Below the pieces are notes generated by a model that was not told the origin of the DNA, searched no databases, and worked only from the letters and a program-made list of their open reading frames with translations. The translations under genes were made by a program, and so were the position numbers. Below, in pieces: positions 8,677 through 16,990 of a stretch of 27,915 bases of DNA. The DNA comes from Campylobacteraceae bacterium. GTDB taxonomy: Bacteria > Campylobacterota > Campylobacteria > Campylobacterales > Campylobacteraceae. The stretch's first letter is position 1, and each line of letters opens with the position of its first letter. The stretch lies in contig JAIRKW010000097.1 in the NCBI GenBank assembly GCA_031259875.1, forward strand, positions 1 to 27,915, in the 5' to 3' direction.

Positions 8677-9777
8677 ATGATATTTAACAAAATTTTGGAT
8701 AGTTTAAATAATTATGAGGCAGGTAAACCTATAGAGCTTGTGGTGCGTGAATATGGTATAAACGCAAGCGATGTCATAAAAGTAGCAAGCAATGAAAATC
8801 CGTATGGATGCAGCTTGAGAGTGGTTGAAGCGGTACGTGCAGAGACTTCAAAAATGAATCTCTATCCAGATGACAGTATGTATGAATTAAAAGAAGCATT
8901 GGCGAAAAAATACGGTGTTAAAAGCCATAATGTTATTATAGGTTCAGGAAGTGACCAAGTTATAGAGTTTTCTTTGTTTGCTAAAGCCAATCCCTCCAAT
9001 AAAATCCTAATGGCAAAAACAACTTTTGCTATGTATGAAATATACGGCAAACGTACCGGTACCGGCATTCTTAAAACAGCTTCAAACGAACATAATTTAC
9101 AAGAATTTCTTGATGTTTATAAGAAAAATGAAAATATCGCTGTAGTCTTTTTGTGCCTGCCCAATAACCCTCTTGGCGAATGCCTTGATAAAAAAGAGGT
9201 ATTTGAATTTTTAAGGCAGATTTCACCCGATACGCTTGTTGTGATAGACGGTGCTTACCAAGAATTTGCAGCATATAAGGACGAAAATAAAAAGATTGAC
9301 CCCAAAGAACTTATAGAGACTTTTCCCAATGCTATATATTTGGGTACGTTTTCCAAAGCATACGGACTTGGTGGTATGCGCACAGGATACGGCATAGGCG
9401 ATGCTAATGTTATAAGCGCACTTTCCAAGCTGCGTTCGCCGTTTAATATTACGACTTTGAGTTTAAAAGCAGCAATAGAAGCTTTAAAAGATGAAGAGTT
9501 TATCAAAATGACTGTTTCTAAAAATTTTGAACAGATGCGTCGCTATGAAGAGTTTGCAAATGAACTTGGCTTGGAATTTATCAAAAGTTATACGAATTTC
9601 ATAACTTACAAGTTTGGTGCAGATAAAAACTCTTCCGATATTTGTGAAAAGCTTATGAAGCGAGGCGTTATTATAAGAGATTTGCGAAGTTATGGTATGA
9701 ATGCCGTGCGTATTACGATAGGCACGGAAGAGCAAAATGATAAGATATTACAACATTTAAAAGCGGTAACGGCATAG
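8677..9777 (+). CDS. hisC: Histidinol-phosphate aminotransferase
   Basis: A 366-residue class I/II PLP aminotransferase. The key segments are VASNENPYG (36-44), the GSGSDQVIEF cofactor-phosphate turn (89-98), LPNNPLG (161-167), DGAYQEF (191-197) and the Schiff-base Lys227 in GTFSKAYGLGGMR. It transaminates imidazole acetol phosphate in histidine synthesis; paralogues also act on aromatic substrates. Its place directly after pheA, as in C. jejuni, suggests possible use in phenylalanine synthesis, but that is inference. The stop codon TAG overlaps the dxs GTG start by one base. Confidence 0.93.
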   Translation: MIFNKILDSLNNYEAGKPIELVVREYGINASDVIKVASNENPYGCSLRVVEAVRAETSKMNLYPDDSMYELKEALAKKYGVKSHNVIIGSGSDQVIEFSLFAKANPSNKILMAKTTFAMYEIYGKRTGTGILKTASNEHNLQEFLDVYKKNENIAVVFLCLPNNPLGECLDKKEVFEFLRQISPDTLVVIDGAYQEFAAYKDENKKIDPKELIETFPNAIYLGTFSKAYGLGGMRTGYGIGDANVISALSKLRSPFNITTLSLKAAIEALKDEEFIKMTVSKNFEQMRRYEEFANELGLEFIKSYTNFITYKFGADKNSSDICEKLMKRGVIIRDLRSYGMNAVRITIGTEEQNDKILQHLKAVTA

Positions 9778-11597
9778 TGGATATAAAAAAACTTGGATTT
9801 GAGGAGCTGGAGAATCTTTGCGGCGAGATACGTGCGAAAATTATCGAAGTAGTCAGCCGCAATGGCGGACATCTTAGCTCAAATATGGGTGCGGTGGAGT
9901 TGATAGTCGCTATGCACTATGTATTCGACGTCGAGAGCGACCCTTTTATATTTGATGTCAGCCATCAATCCTACGCGCATAAACTTTTAACCAGCAGATG
10001 GGAAAAATTTGATACATTGCGCCAAAAAGACGGTATAAGCGGTTATACAAAACCATCTGAATCTCCATATGACTATTTTATAGCAGGACACAGCTCCACA
10101 TCTTTGTCTTTAGCTCTGGGTGCTGCTAAAGCTATCCGCTTAAAAAAGGAAGAACTTAAGCGTATACCGGTAGCGTTGATAGGCGATGGGGCTATGAGTG
10201 CCGGAATGGCATATGAGGCGCTGAATGAATTAGGCGATAGAAAATATCCGGTTGTTATCATTCTAAATGATAATGAAATGAGCATTTCAAAACCTATAGG
10301 CGCTATAAGTAAATATCTTTCGGAGATGATGGCTGGACGATTTTATCAAAAATTCAAGCGCAAAGTTGAGCAGATTCTTGATTATCTGCCTGAATCTGCT
10401 ACATATATGGCTAAAAGATTTGAAGATGGTTTTAAACTCATAACTCCCGGTATGCTTTTTGAAGAGCTTGGCTTGGAATATATAGGTCCCGTGGACGGAC
10501 ACGACTTGCGCGCACTTGTGCATACACTTTTGACAGCTAAAAAACTTGGCAAACCCGCTATTGTACATACACAAACCGTCAAAGGTAAGGGGTATATAAA
10601 AGCTGAAGGACAGTTTGAAAAATGGCATGGAGTAGCGCCATTTGATATTGAAAGCGGCGAGCCCGTAAAGCGTGGAAAAGCCAAAAAAAGCGCTACCGAA
10701 CTTTTTAGCGACGCACTTTTGGAGTTAGCCAAAGAACATAAAAATATTGTCGGCGTTACGGCAGCTATGCCAAGCGGTACAGGGTTGAATAAGCTTATAT
10801 CCGAATTTCCGGAGCGTTTTTGGGATGTGGCGATTGCCGAGCAGCATGCCGTAACATCCATGTGTGCGATGGCAAAAGAGGGGTTCAAGCCGTTTGTGGC
10901 GATATACTCTACATTTTTACAGCGTGCTTATGACCAAATTATCCACGATGCAGCAATAATGAATCTTGGCGTGGTTTTTGCGATAGATAGAGCCGGTATT
11001 GTCGGTGAAGACGGCGAAACGCATCAAGGCGCTTTTGATATATCGTATCTAAATGCAGTGCCAAATATGACTATCTTTGCGCCGCGTGATGAAATTGGGA
11101 TGAAATATGCGGTGGAATTTGGTTACCGTTATAGCGGTGTTTGTGCGTTTAGATATCCCAGAAACAGCTTTTTGCCGTGTGAGGGTTTTGAGTCTTCACA
11201 TTTTGAATACGGAACAGGCGAAGTTCTTAAAAACGGAGAATCCAAAAAACTTTTTATAGGTTTTGGAAATGGTGTCGGACGTGCGCTTTTGTGTGCGAAA
11301 CTTATAGACGAGGATATAGGCGTGGTTGACTTGAGATTTGTTAAGCCTATAGATAAAAAACTTTTGAGAAATTTAGCGCAAAAGCATAAAGAGTGGTATA
11401 TTTTCAGCGACAGTGCCAAGCGCGGCGGAGTCAGCGAAATAATATCGGGATTTTTAGCTGAAGAGAAGATAAGCGGCATAACAGTTACGAGTTTTGAGTA
11501 TCCGGATATATTTATACAGCACGGCATTACAGCGGAAGTTGAAGAGATGTTGGGACTTCTTCCTCACCAATTAGCTGAAAAAATTATAAAAAAATAG
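9777..11597 (+). CDS. dxs: 1-deoxy-D-xylulose-5-phosphate synthase
   Basis: A 606-residue thiamine-diphosphate enzyme that condenses pyruvate and glyceraldehyde 3-phosphate at the head of the MEP isoprenoid pathway. It has GGHLSSNMGAVEL (30-42), the cofactor motif GDGAMSAGMAYEALNE (136-151) followed by LNDNEMSIS, VDGHD near 240, the pyrimidine-domain AIAEQHAVT, and DRAGIVGEDGETHQG. The start is GTG at 9777, sharing its G with the hisC stop (TAGTG), which implies coupling to hisC. Length is normal. No downstream gene follows in the operon; perR has its own promoter region. Confidence 0.95.
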   Translation: MDIKKLGFEELENLCGEIRAKIIEVVSRNGGHLSSNMGAVELIVAMHYVFDVESDPFIFDVSHQSYAHKLLTSRWEKFDTLRQKDGISGYTKPSESPYDYFIAGHSSTSLSLALGAAKAIRLKKEELKRIPVALIGDGAMSAGMAYEALNELGDRKYPVVIILNDNEMSISKPIGAISKYLSEMMAGRFYQKFKRKVEQILDYLPESATYMAKRFEDGFKLITPGMLFEELGLEYIGPVDGHDLRALVHTLLTAKKLGKPAIVHTQTVKGKGYIKAEGQFEKWHGVAPFDIESGEPVKRGKAKKSATELFSDALLELAKEHKNIVGVTAAMPSGTGLNKLISEFPERFWDVAIAEQHAVTSMCAMAKEGFKPFVAIYSTFLQRAYDQIIHDAAIMNLGVVFAIDRAGIVGEDGETHQGAFDISYLNAVPNMTIFAPRDEIGMKYAVEFGYRYSGVCAFRYPRNSFLPCEGFESSHFEYGTGEVLKNGESKKLFIGFGNGVGRALLCAKLIDEDIGVVDLRFVKPIDKKLLRNLAQKHKEWYIFSDSAKRGGVSEIISGFLAEEKISGITVTSFEYPDIFIQHGITAEVEEMLGLLPHQLAEKIIKK

Positions 11598-11632
11598 ATT
11601 ATAAAAAGTATTAGTTGAAAAAAATATTGCTA

Positions 11633-11651
11633 TATAATATTTTTTATTATA
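11633..11651 (+). promoter_or_regulatory. perR promoter overlapping a 19-bp inverted repeat
   Basis: TATAATA (11633-11639), five T, then TATTATA (11645-11651) form a perfect 7-5-7 inverted repeat. Its left arm is also a -10 box about 50 nt before the perR start. Fur-family operators contain TATAAT/ATTATA half-sites, but usually with a shorter spacer, so a role in autoregulation is only suggested. In AT-rich DNA such repeats can arise by chance. Confidence 0.4.
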
Positions 11652-11691
11652 AAATCATGACAATAAAATTATATTTAAAGGAAAATTGTCT

Positions 11692-12102
11692 ATGGACTCG
11701 ATTTCCCATCTAAGAGAAAACCATCTTAAAGTAACGCCGCAGAGAATGTCGATACTTAAAATTTTAGACCGTCATACGCACCCGAGTATAGATGAATTAT
11801 ATGAAGAGATTAAAAAAGATTTTCCCTCCATATCGCTTGCGACAGTCTATAAAAACTTGAATATTCTTAAAGATACCGGTATGGTTTTTGAGATAAATAC
11901 ACACATGGGCAAACCAAAACTTGATGTATATATGCATCCGCATGCGCATATTCTATGCAAAAAATGCGGCGCAGTTTTTGATGTGGATTTTACAGATAAC
12001 TTATATGCATATCAAAAAGAGCTTGAAAAAAAGATTGATGGAAAAATAATCAAATTTGATGTTTCTGCCATTGTAGACTTTTGCGAAAATTGTAAACAGT
12101 AA
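11692..12102 (+). CDS. perR: PerR-type peroxide-responsive repressor (Fur family)
   Basis: A 136-residue Fur-superfamily regulator with an N-terminal winged helix (HPSIDELYEEI, then SISLATVYKNLNILKD as recognition region) and a C-terminal metal dimerisation domain. Structural zinc cysteines are Cys89-x2-Cys92 and Cys131-x2-Cys134. Likely regulatory-metal ligands are His30, Asp78, His84 and His86, by analogy with Bacillus PerR. ATG at 11692 is preferred over an in-frame TTG at 11686 because AAAGGA (11677-11682) then lies 9 nt away instead of 3. Length and sequence resemble C. jejuni PerR (about 136) more than its Fur (about 157), and PerR also follows dxs there as I recall. It should repress oxidative-stress and iron genes. 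Fur is the alternative. Confidence 0.82.
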   Translation: MDSISHLRENHLKVTPQRMSILKILDRHTHPSIDELYEEIKKDFPSISLATVYKNLNILKDTGMVFEINTHMGKPKLDVYMHPHAHILCKKCGAVFDVDFTDNLYAYQKELEKKIDGKIIKFDVSAIVDFCENCKQ

Positions 12103-12173
12103 GCATTTGACTTAAAATCTTTAATACTTTTTAAACGCCAACGCTTTTTCATATATATTTAAAAAAGTTTATG

Positions 12174-12182
12174 TAATAATAT
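12174..12182 (+). promoter_or_regulatory. Candidate -10 region for the vWA/PP2C/kinase operon
   Basis: The sequence TGTAATAATATTG in the 105-nt gap after perR gives a TAATAT-like -10 (12177-12182) with an upstream TG, about 26 nt before the vWA ATG. No clear -35 is seen. Weak support only. Confidence 0.3.
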
Positions 12183-12207
12183 TGCATTGTAATTATAGGG
12201 GTTGATT

Positions 12208-13053
12208 ATGAAAGAGCATGTACAGATTAATAGGAAAAATCCAACAGCATTTCTGTTTGTTGTAGACCAATCGCTTTCCATGGGGTATGTCATGCCATCT
12301 GTCAATAAACCAAAAGCCAAACATGTAGCCGATGTTATCAATAGAACAATTCTTAGTCTGATAGACCTTTGCAATAAGGCCGATGGCGTAAGAGACTATT
12401 TTTATATAGGCATTATTGGATACAATGGCAGAGGTGTAAAAAATGCGCTTTTTGACGAACAAGACAGAGATATTTTAAATTCTGTATCGCAAGTTGCCGA
12501 TAATGTAAAAAAGATAGAATATATAATTGAAAAAGTAGATAACGGTTTTGGCAAAATAGTGGAAAAACGCATAGAGTTTCCTGTATGGATGGAGCCTGAT
12601 GCAGACGGTGAAACGCCCATGTGTGAAGCTTTTGAATTAGCCAAAAAGACGCTTGAGGAGTGGTGTAAAAATAATCCAAACTCTTATCCGCCGACACTTA
12701 TACATGTTACAGACGGCGATTCCACAGACGGTAATCCTGAAGAGATAGCTGAAAATATTAAAAAACTCTGCACTCTTCATGGTGATACACTTATTTTTAA
12801 TTTGCATGTAAGTTCATTTGACGCCAATACGATAGAGTATCCTTTCAGCGATAATAATATTACCGATGAATATGCAAAAATGCTCTTTAAAATGTCAAGT
12901 ATATTTCCCGAACATTTGATAGGCAAGGCAAATGACAGAGGATATAGAGTCGTCAATAATTCAAGAGGTTTTATATTTAATGCGGATGCCGTTGATGTCG
13001 TGAATTTTCTTGAAATAGGTACACTGCCGACAGATCCATTTAAAAGACGATAG
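12208..13053 (+). CDS. TerY-like von Willebrand factor A domain protein
   Basis: A 281-residue soluble protein with a vWA domain. The MIDAS metal site is intact: DQSLS (Asp20, Ser22, Ser24), Thr136 in GETPMCEA, and Asp169 in VTDGDSTDG. The last 80 residues contain no recognisable extra domain. ATG at 12208 is preferred over an in-frame TTG at 12202, because AGGGG lies 6 nt before the ATG. It is the first gene of a three-gene unit with a PP2C phosphatase (9 nt downstream) and a protein kinase. That combination is the TerY-P triad, seen in E. coli as yegL-yegK-yegI. In this family the vWA protein is thought to act as a metal-dependent scaffold whose state is set by the kinase and phosphatase. 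Biological output unknown. Confidence 0.85.
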   Translation: MKEHVQINRKNPTAFLFVVDQSLSMGYVMPSVNKPKAKHVADVINRTILSLIDLCNKADGVRDYFYIGIIGYNGRGVKNALFDEQDRDILNSVSQVADNVKKIEYIIEKVDNGFGKIVEKRIEFPVWMEPDADGETPMCEAFELAKKTLEEWCKNNPNSYPPTLIHVTDGDSTDGNPEEIAENIKKLCTLHGDTLIFNLHVSSFDANTIEYPFSDNNITDEYAKMLFKMSSIFPEHLIGKANDRGYRVVNNSRGFIFNADAVDVVNFLEIGTLPTDPFKRR

Positions 13054-13062
13054 GATGCGGCT

Positions 13063-13803
13063 ATGGAGCTACTCTTTTGCGGCTCAATACCTAAAAATGA
13101 CTGCAGACCGTATGAAAATGAGGACTATTATAATATAAGTACAGCAGGGCAGAATGTACGCATAGCTGTCAGCGATGGCGCAACTGTTTCATATGACTCG
13201 AGAAATTGGGCAAAAAGTTTGGCTGATTATTTTATACAAAAGGGTATTATCTCAAACAAAAATATGAACAAACTTATCAAATCATACTATTCTGATTGTT
13301 CCAGCCGATTTGATTTTAAAAATTTGACACTATTTCAGCGGCGCGGGCTCAGATTTGGCAGTTATGCAACGATATTAGGCGTAGAATATAATTCTAATTT
13401 AAATTTAATGCAGCTTGTTGGCGTTGGAGACAGTATAGCTGTTTTGTTGGACAACTATGTATTTGTAGACTCTTTTCCTTATTCTCTTGCCAGCGATTAT
13501 AGAAAAGATCCAAAACTTTTAAGCGTAAAAAAAAGACACAACTACTTCTTTTCACACTCCAAAGAGTATGGCAGGTTTTATAAATTATGGGAACTTTCGT
13601 CTATTTGCCAGCCTATATTGCTTTGTATGACTGATGCACTTGGGGAGTGGGCGTTTAAAAGTTATGAAAATGGCAATGCAAATGTGTGGATGGAACTTGC
13701 CGGCATTACCGACATAATAGATTTTGAAAGATTTGTTGACAAAAAGCGTGCTGATGGAATTATGAAAATAGATGATACTACACTTATTTGCATGAGATTT
13801 TAA
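13063..13803 (+). CDS. PP2C-type Ser/Thr protein phosphatase (triad member)
   Basis: A 246-residue divergent PP2C/PPM phosphatase. Metal-binding motifs are in order: NED at 19-21, SDGA at 37-40, GSYAT at 99-103, GVGDS at 120-124, MTDALGEW at 189-196 and DDTT at 237-240. These supply the acidic residues for two Mn/Mg ions. No membrane segment or extra domain is present. It should remove phosphate from Ser/Thr residues, presumably those added by the kinase encoded 9 nt downstream, with the vWA protein or a partner as substrate. ATG at 13063 follows an AGGA that overlaps the vWA stop codon. It resembles YegK of E. coli in role and context. Target proteins cannot be read from the sequence. Confidence 0.82.
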   Translation: MELLFCGSIPKNDCRPYENEDYYNISTAGQNVRIAVSDGATVSYDSRNWAKSLADYFIQKGIISNKNMNKLIKSYYSDCSSRFDFKNLTLFQRRGLRFGSYATILGVEYNSNLNLMQLVGVGDSIAVLLDNYVFVDSFPYSLASDYRKDPKLLSVKKRHNYFFSHSKEYGRFYKLWELSSICQPILLCMTDALGEWAFKSYENGNANVWMELAGITDIIDFERFVDKKRADGIMKIDDTTLICMRF

Positions 13804-13812
13804 AGGACAAAA

Positions 13813-15861
13813 ATGCCTTCAAATTATCCAAATTCCAATGAATATAGAGCAGCTTTTCAGCATGTAAGAGAGAGTTTGACAGATCCTATTTTGAAAGAGG
13901 GTGTTGTTAAAACAAATTCGCTGGGGCCGCAGGTATTCAGCGGTAATTTTGTTTATGCGTATGAAATTACTTCTCAATATAGAATAAAATATGCAGTACG
14001 TTGTTTTCGTTATCCATCAAGAGACCGTGAAGAACGTTATGCTGCTATATCAAAATTTTTAAAACAGCTCAAATCATACTATTTTGTTGACTTTGAATAC
14101 CAGTCTGATGGCATTTCTATTGGCGGTGTTAAATATCCTATTGTAAAAATGGCATGGATAGACGGTGTTTTATTGGGACAATTTATAGCGGAGAATTACT
14201 CCAATAGGCGCAGGCTTAAAAATCTTATAACTTCACTTATTGCACTTGCGAGATTCATTGAGCACAACGGTTTAGCGCACGGCGATATACAAACGAGCAA
14301 TATCATGGTCAATAACGACGGCAAAGATTTAAGGCTTATAGATTATGACGGCATGTATGTTAAAAATATTAGAGAGTTAGGCAATTGCGAATGCGGTACG
14401 CCGAATTTTCAACATCCGCAAAGAGATAATGCATGGAATTCAAAACTGGATAGATTTTCATTTATCTGTTTATATGTTGCTCTTAATGCGCTTATAGAAC
14501 AGTACTCTTTATGGGAAGAGTTATCGTGCGATGAAGAGTCTATACTTTTTGTTGCTTCAGATTATGAAGATACAAAAAATTCAAAGGCTTTCCGCAAATT
14601 AATGAAAATTGAGAATATGAAAGAGGATACGCAAAAGTTTAAAAGAATTTGTGAAGTCCCTTTTGACAAAATTCCTTCGCTTGATGATTTTATTGCAGGT
14701 GATAATATCCCAAATTACTACCATACAAGTAAATTTGTATATTTTGCAAGCGCTATTATAATACTTGTTGCAGGCGTAGTCTATTTTTTAGAAAATGGTT
14801 ATACAATTAATACTATATATCAAAAAATAAGCATAAAAGAACAGAGTGCAAAAACAGTTAGTGAACCGCAGGAAAAAACAGCAAATATATATAATACACA
14901 AGATTATTCCAATACGATTAAACAACTTGACGACTTATATGCGCAGCTGCCCAATGATAATGATATACGGTTATTATCCGCTGTAACATATGCTATAAGC
15001 GGGTATGATGATGTCAAACTCTCAGCGCTTATAATGCCGCTGCAGGCAAAAAATCTAGAGGATTACAGACTCTATTTTGCTTTAGCGGCTTTTTATTGGC
15101 GCAAACATGATATGCACAATGCAAAATATTTTATAGATTTGGCAAAAAATAATCCGCATGCGGATAATAAGTTAAAAAGACTTTCAATTTTATTTGCTGA
15201 TATTATCGCTATACAATTAAATGCTTATAACCGCTATAAAAGTGCCTTTAATGGTAAAGATAGTGAAATATTTGCCGAAGCAATGGTTTTATGGGAGGAT
15301 AATTATATTTTAAAAGAGTATTTTGAAAAAATATATTTGAATGGCTTTATCGGTTTTTCCAATGAATATAAATTCAATATCGAGCGTCAATCATTTGTGG
15401 AGTGGTTTGATGCTTACGCAAATTACAATATGGGTAAGGGGCTGAAATCATTAATAAAATTATATGAGCAATATCCCAAAAATGCGCTGCTTTTATATTC
15501 AATAACTACAAGTATCGCAAATCTTCATATCGAAGGCAGTGAAGGCAAATGCTATTTCCGCCGCGATAAATATTTAAAAATCGCCAAAGAGTTTAGTGAA
15601 GAGCTGACAGTGCTTAATGCCAAAAAAGCTATAGATTTTGCCAAAAAGTTGATTGAATTACCGTTTTCGCAGGCTAAAAATTATTATGCGCTTTCGCTTG
15701 CATATTATGCGAACGGTGAATTTGAAATAGCCGGCGGTATCGCAAATATCGCTAAAGCAAAACTAATGGATGAGGATTCAAGCGAAATGCGGGAGAAAAT
15801 TGAAACACTTTCTGCTTACATAAACGACAGCATTGCTTGCAGGCTACATTTTGCAGAGTAA
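13813..15861 (+). CDS. Membrane-anchored Ser/Thr protein kinase with helical-repeat C-terminal region
   Basis: A 682-residue protein. Residues about 30-295 are a divergent protein kinase: YAVRCFRY at 60-67 in place of VAxK, AHGDIQTSN at 155-163 as catalytic loop (Asp158, Asn163), IDYDG at 176-180 in place of DFG, and CGTPNFQHPQR at 194-204 in the activation segment. Residues about 306-325 are one hydrophobic membrane helix. Residues about 360-675 are a helical region with repeated Ala/Tyr/Leu pairs spaced like TPR or Sel1 units, probably outside the cytoplasm. As far as I recall, the AVRCF form with Arg63 occurs in other kinases of this type, so it need not mean loss of activity. ATG follows AAAGGA. 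It is the third gene of the triad. Signal and substrates are unknown. Confidence 0.82.
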   Translation: MPSNYPNSNEYRAAFQHVRESLTDPILKEGVVKTNSLGPQVFSGNFVYAYEITSQYRIKYAVRCFRYPSRDREERYAAISKFLKQLKSYYFVDFEYQSDGISIGGVKYPIVKMAWIDGVLLGQFIAENYSNRRRLKNLITSLIALARFIEHNGLAHGDIQTSNIMVNNDGKDLRLIDYDGMYVKNIRELGNCECGTPNFQHPQRDNAWNSKLDRFSFICLYVALNALIEQYSLWEELSCDEESILFVASDYEDTKNSKAFRKLMKIENMKEDTQKFKRICEVPFDKIPSLDDFIAGDNIPNYYHTSKFVYFASAIIILVAGVVYFLENGYTINTIYQKISIKEQSAKTVSEPQEKTANIYNTQDYSNTIKQLDDLYAQLPNDNDIRLLSAVTYAISGYDDVKLSALIMPLQAKNLEDYRLYFALAAFYWRKHDMHNAKYFIDLAKNNPHADNKLKRLSILFADIIAIQLNAYNRYKSAFNGKDSEIFAEAMVLWEDNYILKEYFEKIYLNGFIGFSNEYKFNIERQSFVEWFDAYANYNMGKGLKSLIKLYEQYPKNALLLYSITTSIANLHIEGSEGKCYFRRDKYLKIAKEFSEELTVLNAKKAIDFAKKLIELPFSQAKNYYALSLAYYANGEFEIAGGIANIAKAKLMDEDSSEMREKIETLSAYINDSIACRLHFAE

Positions 15862-16470
15862 TTTCATCTCATAAAGACTCGCAGTTTGATGGCAATAAAA
15901 TATTTATGTATGCTTAAACTTAGCATCGAAGAATAGGTGAAAAAATTACGCTATCCATTGCAAGTGTTGTCAAGCAGACACAAAAATTGCACTAAGATTT
16001 GACTTCTCAACGTTAAATTGTTTGCACAGCTAGACTAATGCAAAGGTTATAAAAACAGTCCCGCCGGGGTAGATTTATGTATCCATCCAAAATAAAACAA
16101 GAGTTGTATTGCGATATAAAATAAGACTCTAAGTTGCTCATGCCTTTGTCAAAGAAACTATTCGCTTCTCTTGTTCACTTGCGCTTTCGTGTTAAATTAA
16201 AAAAAGTAATTTGAAAATTCGTAATTGCATTTTATTGATATGTTATCGCAATTAACAAACTAACACAAAAGTTGTCTGAAAATCACCAATAGCTGTCGAA
16301 ATTTACGGCTCTATCGGTCAAATTGATACAAAAGTTGCATTCTTGCCCAATTTCAATAATAATACATTTTATTATGAGCGAAATAAAGCCTTTCTTTTTG
16401 TCATTATGAACTAATGAAATCAGTGCAGCAGTTCAGAAAACACAAAGCATTTAATATTTTAGTTTTAGCT

Positions 16471-16551
16471 GGGAATTACAAGTTTTTTTGAGTAAAGTCG
16501 AAAAATTGGCAGCTTAATTGCTGCGCTGACAACTATCTGGGTGTAATTTCC
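16471..16551 (+). other. Nested inverted repeats, possible structured RNA
   Basis: GGGAATTACA (16471-16480) can pair with TGTAATTTCC (16542-16551): ten consecutive pairs including one G-U. They enclose a second hairpin, GCAGC-TTAATT-GCTGC (16509-16524). The two-stem layout suggests a folded RNA, but conservation is unknown. Confidence 0.35.
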
Positions 16552-16707
16552 TCGCAATATGTGTTTCTTGTGCTATATTGTGTGAATGATAATTAAACAT
16601 ATCTATGAACTACTTTTATCTTACATCTTTAAAAAAATAATAAAAAGATAAAGCGCTTTGTGTTGCCGAATAATGACACGACGGGATTGTTTTGTCTACT
16701 GTAGTAG

Positions 16708-16747
16708 CAAAAATATATTTTTGTATCACTTTATTGTTCGTAGTGAT
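16708..16747. repeat. Perfect palindrome followed by an inverted repeat
   Basis: CAAAAATATATTTTTG (16708-16723) is a perfect 16-bp palindrome. It is followed by ATCACT (16725-16730) and AGTGAT (16742-16747), a 6-bp inverted repeat with an 11-nt spacer. These could be protein-binding sites or a hairpin. AT-richness makes chance plausible for the palindrome. Confidence 0.5.
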
Positions 16748-16785
16748 GAACGGCAAGTTACCCCGCCGCCTTTCTAATTATTGTG

Positions 16786-16815
16786 ACAGAAAACGGTCGC
16801 CGAACCGATTTTTGT
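16786..16815. terminator. Candidate bidirectional intrinsic terminator
   Basis: ACAGAAAACGGT (16786-16797) pairs with ACCGATTTTTGT (16804-16815) around a 6-nt loop, with one A-A mismatch and one G-U. The A-tract/stem/T-tract layout would work on either strand. On the plus strand it is the first plausible terminator after the kinase gene, 925 nt downstream. Confidence 0.5.
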
Positions 16816-16868
16816 AATGATATTAGCATATTATTGCAACAAACAAAGCAATTGATAAAAGGAGAACT

Positions 16869-16919
16869 ATGTTCTTTGCAATAATAAAATGTGAAATTGT
16901 TTGCAGTGACAGGCTTTGA
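16869..16919 (+). CDS. Possible 16-residue peptide ORF
   Basis: ATG at 16869 follows AAAAGGAGAACT, one of the best ribosome-binding sites in the window, and the frame ends at TGA (16917-16919). The peptide is hydrophobic at its start and has two cysteines. A hairpin (16944-16960) follows 24 nt later. It could be a small or leader peptide, or a remnant of a longer gene start. No function can be given. Confidence 0.25.
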   Translation: MFFAIIKCEIVCSDRL

Positions 16920-16943
16920 TGATTGTATGTTTTAGCTCATAAA

Positions 16944-16960
16944 GGGCAGAAAGTCTGCCC
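16944..16960. terminator. GC-rich hairpin, candidate terminator
   Basis: GGGCAGA (16944-16950), loop AAG, TCTGCCC (16954-16960) form a perfect 7-bp stem. AAA/TTT and GCTC/GAGC pairs can extend it outward to 16935-16969. On the minus strand the stem is followed by TTTATG, so it may end leuA transcription about 108 nt after the leuA stop; the T-tract is short. Confidence 0.45.
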
Positions 16961-16990
16961 ATTTGGAGCCTTTAAATAAATGATAAACGC

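Noticed and set aside
10382..10888. 168-codon minus-strand open frame inside dxs
   Set aside because: Shadow of dxs with no ribosome site and no recognisable domain.
11686..11691. TTG start for perR adding two residues
   Set aside because: The AAAGGA site would be only 3 nt away; ATG at 11692 has workable spacing and matches PerR length.
16280..16414. 44-codon open stretch on the plus strand with protein-like composition
   Set aside because: It has no start codon or ribosome site near its beginning, matches nothing I recognise, and open stretches of this length are expected by chance in 1.2 kb read in six frames.
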